From the NCBI RefSeq assembly GCF_011516835.1, contig NZ_WOTB01000034.1, positions 1 through 37,308 of the forward strand: a stretch of DNA of 37,308 nucleotides, read 5' to 3'. Under the pieces are notes generated by a model. The model saw only the letters and a list, made by a program, of their open reading frames with translations, had not been told where the DNA came from and made no database searches. A program made the position numbers and the translations under genes. Origin of the DNA: Acetobacter musti. Its GTDB lineage: Bacteria > Pseudomonadota > Alphaproteobacteria > Acetobacterales > Acetobacteraceae. Shown piece after piece: positions 7,651-15,442 of the stretch (the first letter of the stretch is position 1; every line of letters begins with the position of its first letter).

Positions 7651-9399
7651 ATGAACGACCTCTCCTTCCCCGCCTCTCCCGCACAGCATTCCGGCGCAGC
7701 CAGTCTGGAAAGCATCAGTCTGGAAAACGCCATTCTGGATCGCGGTGTCTGCGATCCCCGCGCCCTGGAGCGTGCACGCAGCGTCGTCGCCGACACCGGC
7801 CAGCCCCTGGCCCTCGTCCTGCTCCAGCTCGGCCTCGTCAGCGAAACGGATCTCGCCCGCACCTACGCCGCTTTGCTCGGCAAAACCGTCATCGATGCCG
7901 CCGGCCTGGCGGCAGTGACCGACCCGGTCATGCCCGACTGCCTGAAAAGCCGTTTTCTGCACGAAGCCCGCGCTCTTCCCATGGACTGCCGGGACGGCGT
8001 TCTGCGCCTGGTCATGGCGGACCCGCTGGACGAATTCACCTGCGCCGCCGCCCGGCTCGCCACAGGCTGCCGCGTGGAGCGGGAGGTCGCCCGTCCCGCC
8101 GATCTGGAAGCGGCCCTGACCCGCCTCTATCCGGAAAACGAAGACAATACCGAAGACGATACCGAAGACGATACCGGACCGGCCGCCGATGACGACCCCG
8201 CGGAGGAAGATACCGACAGGCTGAAAGACCTCGCCAGCGAGGCCCCGGTCATCCGTCTGGTCAATCAGATCATCTTCCGCGCCGTCGAAACCCGCGCCTC
8301 CGATATCCATATCGAACCGTTCGAGGACCGGCTGATCGTCCGCTACCGCTATGACGGCGTCCTGCACGAAGTGGACAGCCAGAGCGCGCGCATGACCTCC
8401 GCGCTGATCTCCCGTATCAAGATCATGGCGAAACTCGACATCGCCGAACGCCGCCTGCCGCAGGACGGCCGGATCAAACTGGCCGTGCGCGGGCATGAGG
8501 TCGATTTCCGCGTCTCCACCGTGCCGTCGCTGCATGGCGAAATCGCTGTCCTCCGCGTGCTCGACCGCACCACCGTCAGCTTCGATTACAGCCGCCTCGG
8601 CCTCGCCCCGGCCATCATCGCCGAATTTAAGGCCGCCCTGGAGCTGCCGAACGGTATCGTGCTCGTCACCGGCCCGACCGGCAGCGGCAAGACCACCACG
8701 CTTTACACGGGCCTCGCCGGCATCAATTCCCGCGAACGCAACGTCATGACGGTCGAGGACCCGATCGAATACCAGCTCGCCGGCATCAACCAGATCCAGA
8801 CCCGCCCGGTCATCGGGCTCACCTTCGCCAGCCTCCTGCGCGCCATCCTCCGCCAGGACCCGGACGTCATCATGGTCGGTGAAATCCGCGATCTCGAAAC
8901 CGCGCAGATCGCTGTCCAGGCAGCCCTGACCGGCCATCTGGTGCTGTCCACCCTGCACACCAATTCCGCCGCCGCCGCCGTGACACGCCTGCGCGACATG
9001 GGGCTGGAAGACTACCTTATCACCGCCGTCCTGCGCGGCATCCTGGCGCAGAGACTGGTCAGAAAGCTTTGCGAAAGCTGCAAGAAGCCGGAACCCATCC
9101 TCCCCGAACTGGCGCAGAAACTCGGGCTCGACCCGGACACGCAGCACACGCTCTGGCACCCCACAGGCTGCCCGGACTGCCGCCATACCGGCTATCGCGG
9201 CCGCAGCGCCGTCGCGGAATTCCTCCGTCCGTCGCGGGAGGTTACGCGGCTGATCCTCTCCGGCGCGGATCATACCGAAATCGAACGCGCCGCCGTCGCG
9301 GAAGGCATGGAAACCATGTTCCACGCCGGGCTGCGCGTGGCGCTGGCGGGTGAAACCACGCTTGAGGAAGTCAGCCGCATCATCGGGCATGACGCATGA
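7651..9399 (+). CDS. gspE: T2SS ATPase GspE
   Basis: The 582-residue cytoplasmic ATPase powers pseudopilus assembly. It has an N-terminal GspE/MshE-type domain (about residues 25-160), an acidic linker with an EDNTEDDTEDDT repeat (about 164-175), the RASDIHIEP element, the Walker A motif GPTGSGKTTT (near residue 340), the Asp-rich VEDPIEY, Walker B-like DPDVIMVGEIRD, and the His-box LSTLHTN. The tetracysteine zinc element is CESC...CPDC. All catalytic motifs look intact. It starts the rightward block gspEFHIJ, and its stop overlaps the gspF start as ATGA. Confidence 0.97.
   Translation: MNDLSFPASPAQHSGAASLESISLENAILDRGVCDPRALERARSVVADTGQPLALVLLQLGLVSETDLARTYAALLGKTVIDAAGLAAVTDPVMPDCLKSRFLHEARALPMDCRDGVLRLVMADPLDEFTCAAARLATGCRVEREVARPADLEAALTRLYPENEDNTEDDTEDDTGPAADDDPAEEDTDRLKDLASEAPVIRLVNQIIFRAVETRASDIHIEPFEDRLIVRYRYDGVLHEVDSQSARMTSALISRIKIMAKLDIAERRLPQDGRIKLAVRGHEVDFRVSTVPSLHGEIAVLRVLDRTTVSFDYSRLGLAPAIIAEFKAALELPNGIVLVTGPTGSGKTTTLYTGLAGINSRERNVMTVEDPIEYQLAGINQIQTRPVIGLTFASLLRAILRQDPDVIMVGEIRDLETAQIAVQAALTGHLVLSTLHTNSAAAAVTRLRDMGLEDYLITAVLRGILAQRLVRKLCESCKKPEPILPELAQKLGLDPDTQHTLWHPTGCPDCRHTGYRGRSAVAEFLRPSREVTRLILSGADHTEIERAAVAEGMETMFHAGLRVALAGETTLEEVSRIIGHDA
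8140..8175 (+). repeat. three 12-base in-frame repeats in gspE
   Basis: GAAGACAATACC is followed by two copies of GAAGACGATACC and encodes EDNT-EDDT-EDDT in the linker between the N-terminal and ATPase domains of GspE. The copy number could vary between strains without breaking the frame. Confidence 0.7.
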
Positions 9400-10658
9400 A
9401 CCCGGCGCAGACGCTTCCGGACAATGAGGCGATCAGCTGGCGTTACCGCGCCGTCACCGCCGACGGCGTCATCAGCCACGGGGAAATGACCGCCGTCAGC
9501 GAAGCTCAGGTCATCTCCCGTCTGCGCCGCCGGAAACTCATGCCCGTTCGCATCACCCCGGCCACCCGCGGCGGTGCGCTCGGTGGCGAACTGCTCTCGC
9601 TTCTCGGGCGCGGACGCGAAACCAGACTGCGCGGAAGAGAGCTCACGGATTTCACCCGCAAACTCGCAACCATGCTGACAGCAGGCCTGGATCTCGACAG
9701 AGCCCTGCGCTTTCTCGGTGAAACGGCGATCAGCCCCCGCAGCGCCAGAGTCATCGACACGCTCAGAGACCGGGTCCGGGACGGCGAGGCCTTCGCCAGC
9801 GCCCTGGAAGCCTCCCCGGCGACCTTCTCAAAACTGTATGTCGGCCTGATCAAAGCGGGCGAGGCCGGCGGCGCCCTCCCGGATGCCCTGCTGCGGCTCG
9901 CCGACCTGCTCGAACGCGAGCGCGGGATGAAGGCGACCGTCCAGTCCGCGATGATCTACCCGATCGTCCTGATCGTCGCCTCGGTGTTCTCCGTCGTCCT
10001 GCTGCTGACCCATGTCCTGCCGCAGTTCGTGCCCCTCTTCGCGGAAAACGGCGCCTCCCTTCCTGTCGCGACAAAAATCGTTATCGCGGCAGGTGATTTC
10101 CTGACTGCATGGGGCGTCGTCCTGCTCGCCGCCGCCATCGTCGCCTTCGCACTGGTCAGAATCGCTCTGAGAAAGCCGCATCTCCGGCTCGCTTTCGACC
10201 GCGCCCTGCTGCGCATCCCCGTCGTCGGCACACTGCTCCGGGAAATCATGGCCGCCCAGTTCAACCGCACGCTCGGCACGTTGATGCGGAACGGCGTGCC
10301 GCTCGTCGGCGCTCTGCGGATCACGGAAGGCGTCATCGGCAACACCGCCGGCGCGATCAGCATCAGCGAGGCGACCCGCGTCGTGCGGGAAGGCGGGAGC
10401 CTCGCCTCCTCCCTGGAGCGCAGCAAAATCTTTCCCGAAACCATGACGCATTTTCTGAAAGTCGGAGAAGAAACCGCCCAGCTCGCCGCTATCTCCCTCA
10501 AAGCCGCCGATATTCACGAGGAGTCCAGCCGCGTCACCATCCAGCGCCTGCTGGCCATCCTGGTCCCGGCCATCACCATTATCATGGGGCTGATCGTCGC
10601 CGGCATCGTCTCGGCACTCCTCCTCGCCATGCTGAGTCTCAATGATCTCGCGCAGTAG
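9396..10658 (+). CDS. gspF: T2SS inner-membrane platform protein GspF
   Basis: The 420-residue protein is a standard GspF/PilC: a short N-terminal region (WRYRAVTADGVISHGEM), then two repeated cytoplasmic helical domains (about residues 75-200 and 275-400), each followed by membrane helices (IYPIVLIVASVFSVVLLLTHV near 190-210, and the C-terminal IVPAITIIMGLIVAGIVSALL). It is the polytopic core of the platform and contacts GspE and GspL. Both family motifs around GEAGGALP and VGEETAQLA are present. It overlaps gspE by 4 bases and gspH by 17 bases. Confidence 0.96.
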   Translation: MNPAQTLPDNEAISWRYRAVTADGVISHGEMTAVSEAQVISRLRRRKLMPVRITPATRGGALGGELLSLLGRGRETRLRGRELTDFTRKLATMLTAGLDLDRALRFLGETAISPRSARVIDTLRDRVRDGEAFASALEASPATFSKLYVGLIKAGEAGGALPDALLRLADLLERERGMKATVQSAMIYPIVLIVASVFSVVLLLTHVLPQFVPLFAENGASLPVATKIVIAAGDFLTAWGVVLLAAAIVAFALVRIALRKPHLRLAFDRALLRIPVVGTLLREIMAAQFNRTLGTLMRNGVPLVGALRITEGVIGNTAGAISISEATRVVREGGSLASSLERSKIFPETMTHFLKVGEETAQLAAISLKAADIHEESSRVTIQRLLAILVPAITIIMGLIVAGIVSALLLAMLSLNDLAQ

Positions 10659-11121
10659 GGAAACCGCGATTGTTGCCGAATCTGGCTTCACTCTTCTCGA
10701 AATCATGGTCGTCCTTGTTATCGCCGGCCTGCTCATGGGCCTGGCGCTGGAACGCGGCCCGCTGCGGAGCAATTCCGCCGCCTTCTCTGCGGCCCGGGCC
10801 AGCGCGCTGACAGTGTTTCATGACGCCCAGACCCTCGCACAGGCCAGCGGCGATGTCGTGACGGTCCAGGCCGACGCCGCAACAGGCCACCTCATGACAA
10901 GGCGTGACCGCAGCTCGCACGATCAGCATATCGGCGCCGGTGTGCGGCTGCTGCTTCCCCTCCCGGACGGCCGCTTTGCGCCGCGCGCGCTCTATCGCTT
11001 CACCGCTGACGGAAGCGCCTCCGGCCCGCCCGTCCTGCTGACTCTCGGCCGACAGGTCTGCGTCATTTCGTTCAGCCTGGTCACCGGACGCATCAGTGCC
11101 TCAGAAAGCCAGAACCCGTGA
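10642..11121 (+). CDS. gspH: T2SS minor pseudopilin GspH
   Basis: The 159-residue protein has a short leader and the cleavage and helix signature ESG|FTLLEIMVVLVIAGLLMG, followed by a small C-terminal domain. Gene order (after gspF, before gspI) and size indicate GspH, which joins the pseudopilus below the GspI-J-K tip. The ATG lies inside the end of gspF (17-base overlap). The C-terminal domain is poorly conserved, so the H assignment leans on order. Confidence 0.88.
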   Translation: MISRSRETAIVAESGFTLLEIMVVLVIAGLLMGLALERGPLRSNSAAFSAARASALTVFHDAQTLAQASGDVVTVQADAATGHLMTRRDRSSHDQHIGAGVRLLLPLPDGRFAPRALYRFTADGSASGPPVLLTLGRQVCVISFSLVTGRISASESQNP

Positions 11122-11131
11122 GAGCCGATCC

Positions 11132-11539
11132 ATGAGACCGGCAAAAGCAGCAGACAGGCAGCAGGGCTTCACATTGCTGGAAGTGATCGTGGCTCTCGTG
11201 ATCGCCGGTTTTGCGCTCGGCGCCAAGCTGGAATCGCTGGAAAGCGGTATGGCCGGCAGCAGCCGCGCCGACCACAATCTCCGCGCCCTGTCCATCGCAC
11301 GCTCGCAGCTCGCCGCCGTCACTGCCATGCCGGCCTTACAGCCGGGAACACAGAACTATGCCGTGGCGGATCATTTTCATTCCACCGTCGATATCCGGCA
11401 GATTGCTCTGTCCGGAACGCAGGGAAACGTCGACAGACTCGGCCTTTTTTCCATCTCCGTCACCGTGACGAGAGACGGAGCGGCCCGCGCCATGACACTC
11501 ACAGGAAGGACGGTGCGCCCCGCCGCCGTTCAGGAATGA
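11132..11539 (+). CDS. gspI: T2SS minor pseudopilin GspI
   Basis: About 135 residues from MRPAKAADRQQG|FTLLEVIVALVIAGFALG. GspI is a core minor pseudopilin that nucleates the tip complex. The downstream SIARSQLAAV segment resembles the family's AExxL/ARxLA-type helix. An in-frame GTG at 11096 would lengthen the leader and overlap gspH. The ATG at 11132 gives a normal leader and sits 10 bases past the gspH stop. The stop overlaps the gspJ start by 4 bases. Confidence 0.9.
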   Translation: MRPAKAADRQQGFTLLEVIVALVIAGFALGAKLESLESGMAGSSRADHNLRALSIARSQLAAVTAMPALQPGTQNYAVADHFHSTVDIRQIALSGTQGNVDRLGLFSISVTVTRDGAARAMTLTGRTVRPAAVQE

Positions 11540-12129
11540 GGCAGGATGACGCGGGCTTCACCCTGCTCGAAATCCTCATCGTCACGATGGTCTTCGGACT
11601 TCTCTCCGTGACCCTGTGGGAAGGAATCGGCGTCGGAACCCGAGGCTGGTCGCTTGAAACACGCCGTTACGGCCAGGAAACCGAACTGCAGGAGCTCGAA
11701 GACAGTCTGCATCGTCTGATCGAAAGAGCGGAAATTTCCGATCCCGGCAACACCGCTGCCTTCTCCGGCGTCTCCGACCGGATGCGGCTGATCGCATGGC
11801 TCCCCGAAGAAGGCGGTTTCAGCCATGAAATCGAGGCCGGTTTCGGCATCAATGCCCGTCATGACTTCATCCTGCGCTGGCGGCCCTTCCGGCGGGCGGA
11901 ATGCCCGGGCGAAGAAGCGCCGTTTCACGAGGAAATTCTCGCGCACGGTGTGAGAGCAGTTTCCTTTTCCTATTACGGCATGCAGAACGGACACCATCTC
12001 TGGCAGTCCGCCTGGACATCGCATGCCCTGCCTCTCCTGGTCAGGATCAGCTTCGCGTTCATGACGCCGCAGAAGGACTGGCCGGACATCATGATCAGAC
12101 CACTGAGAAGCGGCGCAGATGCTTCGTAA
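11536..12129 (+). CDS. gspJ: T2SS minor pseudopilin GspJ
   Basis: The 197-residue protein has a very short leader (MRQDDAG) and the pilin helix FTLLEILIVTMVFGLLSV. The C-terminal domain, with ELEDSLHRLIERAE and a late SYYGMQNGHHLWQSAW segment, fits GspJ, which forms the tip with GspI and GspK. It is the last gene of the rightward gsp block. A 244-base gap then separates it from the phosphoesterase gene. Confidence 0.9.
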   Translation: MRQDDAGFTLLEILIVTMVFGLLSVTLWEGIGVGTRGWSLETRRYGQETELQELEDSLHRLIERAEISDPGNTAAFSGVSDRMRLIAWLPEEGGFSHEIEAGFGINARHDFILRWRPFRRAECPGEEAPFHEEILAHGVRAVSFSYYGMQNGHHLWQSAWTSHALPLLVRISFAFMTPQKDWPDIMIRPLRSGADAS

Positions 12130-12184
12130 AAAAAATGATCTGAAATCGAAAAATTCAAAAGCCTCCGCCGGTCATTGTCACGGA

Positions 12185-12212
12185 ACATTAATGGTTTCTT
12201 CATTTTTAATGT
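12185..12212. repeat. inverted repeat in the gspJ-phosphoesterase gap
   Basis: ACATTAA (12185-12191) and TTAATGT (12206-12212) form 7-base inverted arms around a 14-base loop. The whole gap 12130-12373 is AT-rich compared with its neighbours and probably carries the promoter of the secreted phosphoesterase. I see no convincing -35/-10 pair, and no T-run follows the repeat. An operator role is a guess. Confidence 0.3.
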
Positions 12213-12373
12213 GACCGGAATTTAACTAAGTGTGTCGTGAACAAAGAGAAAAAGCGCTTCGTAACGTCATGGCAGATAAAGCGAATTTTCGATTTGATTC
12301 ACTACGCGCTCTTCTGAATCTCCAATCCACGTCTCCGAAAACCTGAAAATCTGGTAATACGGAAGGTATCACA

Positions 12374-14536
12374 ATGTCTGCTCCGGTGTGGAAACGCCTG
12401 AGAAAGCCGCTGACCCGCTCAGTGGCTCATCTCACCGCGGCGTCAATGGCTGTGTCGCCTGTCATGGTCACAGCCCCTGCTTTCGCTAAAATGTCGACCG
12501 TCAGAACGGCGACCCCGATCGAACATATCGTCCTCATCATCGGCGAAAACCACTCCCTTGATAATCTTTACGGAACCTACATTCCGAAAAAAGGAGAGAC
12601 GGTCGATAACATTCTCTCGAAGAAGATCGTCAACGCAGACGGAACGCCAGGCCCTAATTTCCCGCAGGCCGCACAGCGTCAGTCCGCCGGTTCCGACACG
12701 TACGAAATCGCTCCGCCGGATCCGAAAGAATACAACAAGCTTCCGGCTCCTGCTCTGGCCGGCACCCCGGCAAAAGCGTCCGACACGGACCCGGCGCCCT
12801 TCGCCACCCTCGCCGCTGTCGAGGCTTTCGAAAAACTCGTTGGCAATAACGGACTCGATCGCTCCGACTGGGCGAAGCTGACCACCGGCGCCAGCGGACT
12901 CGGTTCATCCGGCGTCGACACACGCATCACAAACGCGAACAACCTGCCGAACGGCCCTTTCCAGTTCACAGGCTCCTCGCTTCCGTATGATTCCTATGTC
13001 GGAAGCCCGGTTCACCGCTTTTTCCAGATGTGGCAGCAGACAGACTGCTCGGTCGCACACGCAACCACGAAGAATCCATCCGGCTGCCGGAACGACCTGT
13101 TCCCGTGGGTAGAAATTCAGAGCGGTACGGGCGGAAACGGCGCGGCCCAGGCGGCAAATTTCAGCGAGCTGAGCACGGGCGAAGGCTCGGTCTCGATGGG
13201 CTTCTACAATATGGCGATGGGTGACGCGCCGTATTTCAAATCCCTGTCGGATAAATATACGACCAGCGATAACTTCCATCAGTCCGTTATGGGCGGAACA
13301 GGCGCGAACCATATCGCCCTCGGCACCGGCCTCGGCATTTACTACACGGACGGCCACGGCAACATCGCCACACCGCCGGCAAACCAGATCGAAAACCCGA
13401 ACCGTCAGAGCGGCACGACCAACTGGTTTACCCAGGACGGCTATTCAGGCGGCTCCTACGTCAAATGCGCCGATGACTCAGAACCCGGCGTTAAAGCCAT
13501 CACCAGCTACCTCAAAGCGCTTCCGGGTAAACACCCGTCCCGCTGTAAGGCCGGCGCCTATTACATCGTCAACAACTACAGCCCCGGCTATTTCGGTGAC
13601 GGCACGGTCAATACCGGAACATTCGTTATCCCGCCGTCAGATGTCCCGACAATCGCCGACCGCCTGAACGACAAAAAAGTCACGTGGCGTTATTACGGCG
13701 CAGGCTGGAACAACTACGTCAAGGACCCGACCAGCCAGCTCGGCGGCGTCTACTGCGATATCTGTAACCCATTCCAGTATGAAACGAAGATCATGGCGGA
13801 TGCCCGCCAGCGTCAGGAACACATCAAGGATATCACCGACCTTGAGGCCGACCTGTCCCTGGGTAACCTGCCGGCAGTTTCCATCGTCAAACCGGACACC
13901 CTGCTCGACGGTCACCCGGCTTCCTCCAAGCCCTCTCTTTTCGAAGCATTCGCCAAACACGTGATCGAGAAGATCAGAGCGAACCCGGAAGTCTGGAAAA
14001 AGACCGCTGTCCTGATCACCTTTGACGAAGGTGGCGGTTCCTGGGATTCAGGCTACATCCAGCCGCTGGACTTCTTCGGCGACGGCACCCGTATCCCGGC
14101 GATCATGGTCTCTCCTTACTCCAGAGGCGGCCATATCAGCCATACCTACGGGGATCATGTGTCCTTCCTGAAATTCGTCGAGAAAAACTGGGGTCTTCCG
14201 GTCGTCTCCTCCACGGGTCGTGACAATCTGCCGAATCCTGTCACATCCGGCAGCAACCCGTACGCGCCGACCAACAGCCCGGCCATCGGCGATCTGATGG
14301 ATATGTTCGACTTCTCATCAGCCTCCGACACATCCGGCAGCGACAGCTCCACCACCGGCGGCAACACCTCCTCCGGTTCTTCCGGCTCCGGCTCCTCTTC
14401 ATCGGGATCTTCGGGCTCCGGTTCGTCCACCTCCGGCTCCACGTCGGAAACCGGTCTGGTCCAGCAGCTCCTGCAGCAGATTGAAACTGCGCTGCAGAGC
14501 ATCTGGTCCTCAATCTCGTCACTCCTCTTCGGATAA
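12374..14536 (+). CDS. secreted phosphoesterase, phospholipase C / acid phosphatase family
   Basis: The 720-residue protein begins with a Sec-type signal peptide ending near APAFA (about residue 38). The family start motif is IEHIVLIIGENHSLDNLYGTY, a variant of the IxHVVxxxxENxSFDHxxGT box that holds a metal ligand and the nucleophile region. Later conserved stretches are GGTGANHIALGTG, ITFDEGGGSWD and PAIMVSPYSRGGHISHTYGDH. The enzyme would hydrolyse phosphate esters or phospholipids outside the cytoplasm. The C-terminus is odd: a Ser/Gly/Thr linker (about residues 650-692) leads to a tail ending ALQSIWSSISSLLFG. The gene follows the gspEFHIJ block with its own gap and a good ribosome site (GGAAGG at 12361), and is followed by two hairpins, so it is probably monocistronic. 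Export by the T2SS is inferred. Confidence 0.88.
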   Translation: MSAPVWKRLRKPLTRSVAHLTAASMAVSPVMVTAPAFAKMSTVRTATPIEHIVLIIGENHSLDNLYGTYIPKKGETVDNILSKKIVNADGTPGPNFPQAAQRQSAGSDTYEIAPPDPKEYNKLPAPALAGTPAKASDTDPAPFATLAAVEAFEKLVGNNGLDRSDWAKLTTGASGLGSSGVDTRITNANNLPNGPFQFTGSSLPYDSYVGSPVHRFFQMWQQTDCSVAHATTKNPSGCRNDLFPWVEIQSGTGGNGAAQAANFSELSTGEGSVSMGFYNMAMGDAPYFKSLSDKYTTSDNFHQSVMGGTGANHIALGTGLGIYYTDGHGNIATPPANQIENPNRQSGTTNWFTQDGYSGGSYVKCADDSEPGVKAITSYLKALPGKHPSRCKAGAYYIVNNYSPGYFGDGTVNTGTFVIPPSDVPTIADRLNDKKVTWRYYGAGWNNYVKDPTSQLGGVYCDICNPFQYETKIMADARQRQEHIKDITDLEADLSLGNLPAVSIVKPDTLLDGHPASSKPSLFEAFAKHVIEKIRANPEVWKKTAVLITFDEGGGSWDSGYIQPLDFFGDGTRIPAIMVSPYSRGGHISHTYGDHVSFLKFVEKNWGLPVVSSTGRDNLPNPVTSGSNPYAPTNSPAIGDLMDMFDFSSASDTSGSDSSTTGGNTSSGSSGSGSSSSGSSGSGSSTSGSTSETGLVQQLLQQIETALQSIWSSISSLLFG

Positions 14537-14549
14537 ACGAGCAAAGCAC

Positions 14550-14577
14550 GTCATCCGGACCCGTGTGTCCGGATGAC
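14550..14577 (+). terminator. hairpin terminator after the phosphoesterase gene
   Basis: GTCATCCGGAC (14550-14560) and GTCCGGATGAC (14567-14577) form a perfect 11-base-pair stem with a 6-base loop, 14 bases after the stop codon. No T-run follows directly. It may act together with the next hairpin. Confidence 0.7.
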
Positions 14578-14590
14578 ACGACCACCGTGA

Positions 14591-14620
14591 CCGCCATCGT
14601 CTTTCTCCCCGAAAGGCGGT
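14591..14620 (+). terminator. second terminator-like hairpin
   Basis: CCGCC pairs with GGCGG (14615-14619), with an inner CTTT/AAAG helix, and the sequence GGCATTTTGTGTTTT follows. The T-rich trailer makes this the better intrinsic-terminator candidate of the two. Confidence 0.5.
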
Positions 14621-14662
14621 GGCATTTTGTGTTTTCAGTCTTTTCAGCCACAGGAAGCCCTG

Positions 14663-15349
14663 ATGCCCGTCCATATCGAAAAGGTTCTGACTCCGGATGA
14701 AATTTCGGAATGCCGGAAACTTCTGGAGGCAGGACGCTGGACCGACGGGCGCGAAACAGCCGGCATCCAGGCCATCCATGCGAAAAAGAACCGGCAACTC
14801 GACGTGGAATGCGAAAAAGCAGCCGAAGCCCGGCAGATTGTCGCCACCGCACTCGGACGCAGCCTGCTTCTGCGCAGCCTCGCCCTGCCGCGTATGATTT
14901 ATCCGCCGATGTTCAACCGCTACGAAACCGGCATGACCTACGGCGCGCATGTCGATAACTCGGTGCAGGTGATTCCTGGAAGCAATGGTCAGATGATGCG
15001 CGCCGATCTGTCGGCCACGCTGTTTCTCACCGAACCGGACGAGTACGACGGCGGAGACCTCGAACTCGAAACGAATGCCGGCACCGAGCAGATCCGCCTC
15101 CGGGCCGGAGACCTGATCGTCTACCCCACCACCATGATCCACGCTGTAGCACCCGTCACACGCGGCACGCGCCTGGCATCGTTTTTCTGGATTCAGTCCC
15201 TCGTTCCGGAGGCGTCATGCCGCGCCATCCTGTTCGATCTGGACCGCGCCATCATCGATTTGCGATCCCGCACGGAGGAGGGGGATCCGGCGGTCCTGAC
15301 TCTCACCAACAGCTACCACAACCTGCTGCGTAAATGGTGTGAGATCTGA
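14663..15349 (+). CDS. piuC: PKHD-type Fe(II)/2-oxoglutarate dioxygenase, PiuC family
   Basis: From the start MPVHIEKVLTPDEI the protein has 228 residues, the usual PiuC/YbiX size. The iron ligands are visible as HVD (near residues 96-98) and the distal His in MIHAVAPVTRGTR (near 159), with the Arg that binds 2-oxoglutarate just after it. The segments FNRYETGMTYGAHVDN and LTEPDEYDGGDLEL are family hallmarks. Start choice is supported by CAGGAAG about 8 bases upstream; an in-frame start at 14627 would add 12 unlikely residues. PiuC genes often sit beside TonB receptors for iron siderophores, but none is next to it here. The substrate is unknown. Confidence 0.9.
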   Translation: MPVHIEKVLTPDEISECRKLLEAGRWTDGRETAGIQAIHAKKNRQLDVECEKAAEARQIVATALGRSLLLRSLALPRMIYPPMFNRYETGMTYGAHVDNSVQVIPGSNGQMMRADLSATLFLTEPDEYDGGDLELETNAGTEQIRLRAGDLIVYPTTMIHAVAPVTRGTRLASFFWIQSLVPEASCRAILFDLDRAIIDLRSRTEEGDPAVLTLTNSYHNLLRKWCEI

Positions 15350-15442
15350 ATGTGACTTTCACAATATTTTAACAAACAGGCCCGTTCCCGCCCGTATAAC
15401 GCAGAAAGTTTTCCGGAACAGGGCAGGGGATACACGGTAATC

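Noticed and set aside
7594..9390. 598-codon open frame on the minus strand opposite gspE
   Set aside because: Gly/Asp/Ala/Arg-rich shadow of a high-GC gene; no domain, and gspE on the plus strand has every expected motif.
12241..12260. Pho-box-like site before the first phosphoesterase gene
   Set aside because: Best alignments in this gap reach only about 11 of 18 positions, close to what AT-rich sequence gives by chance.
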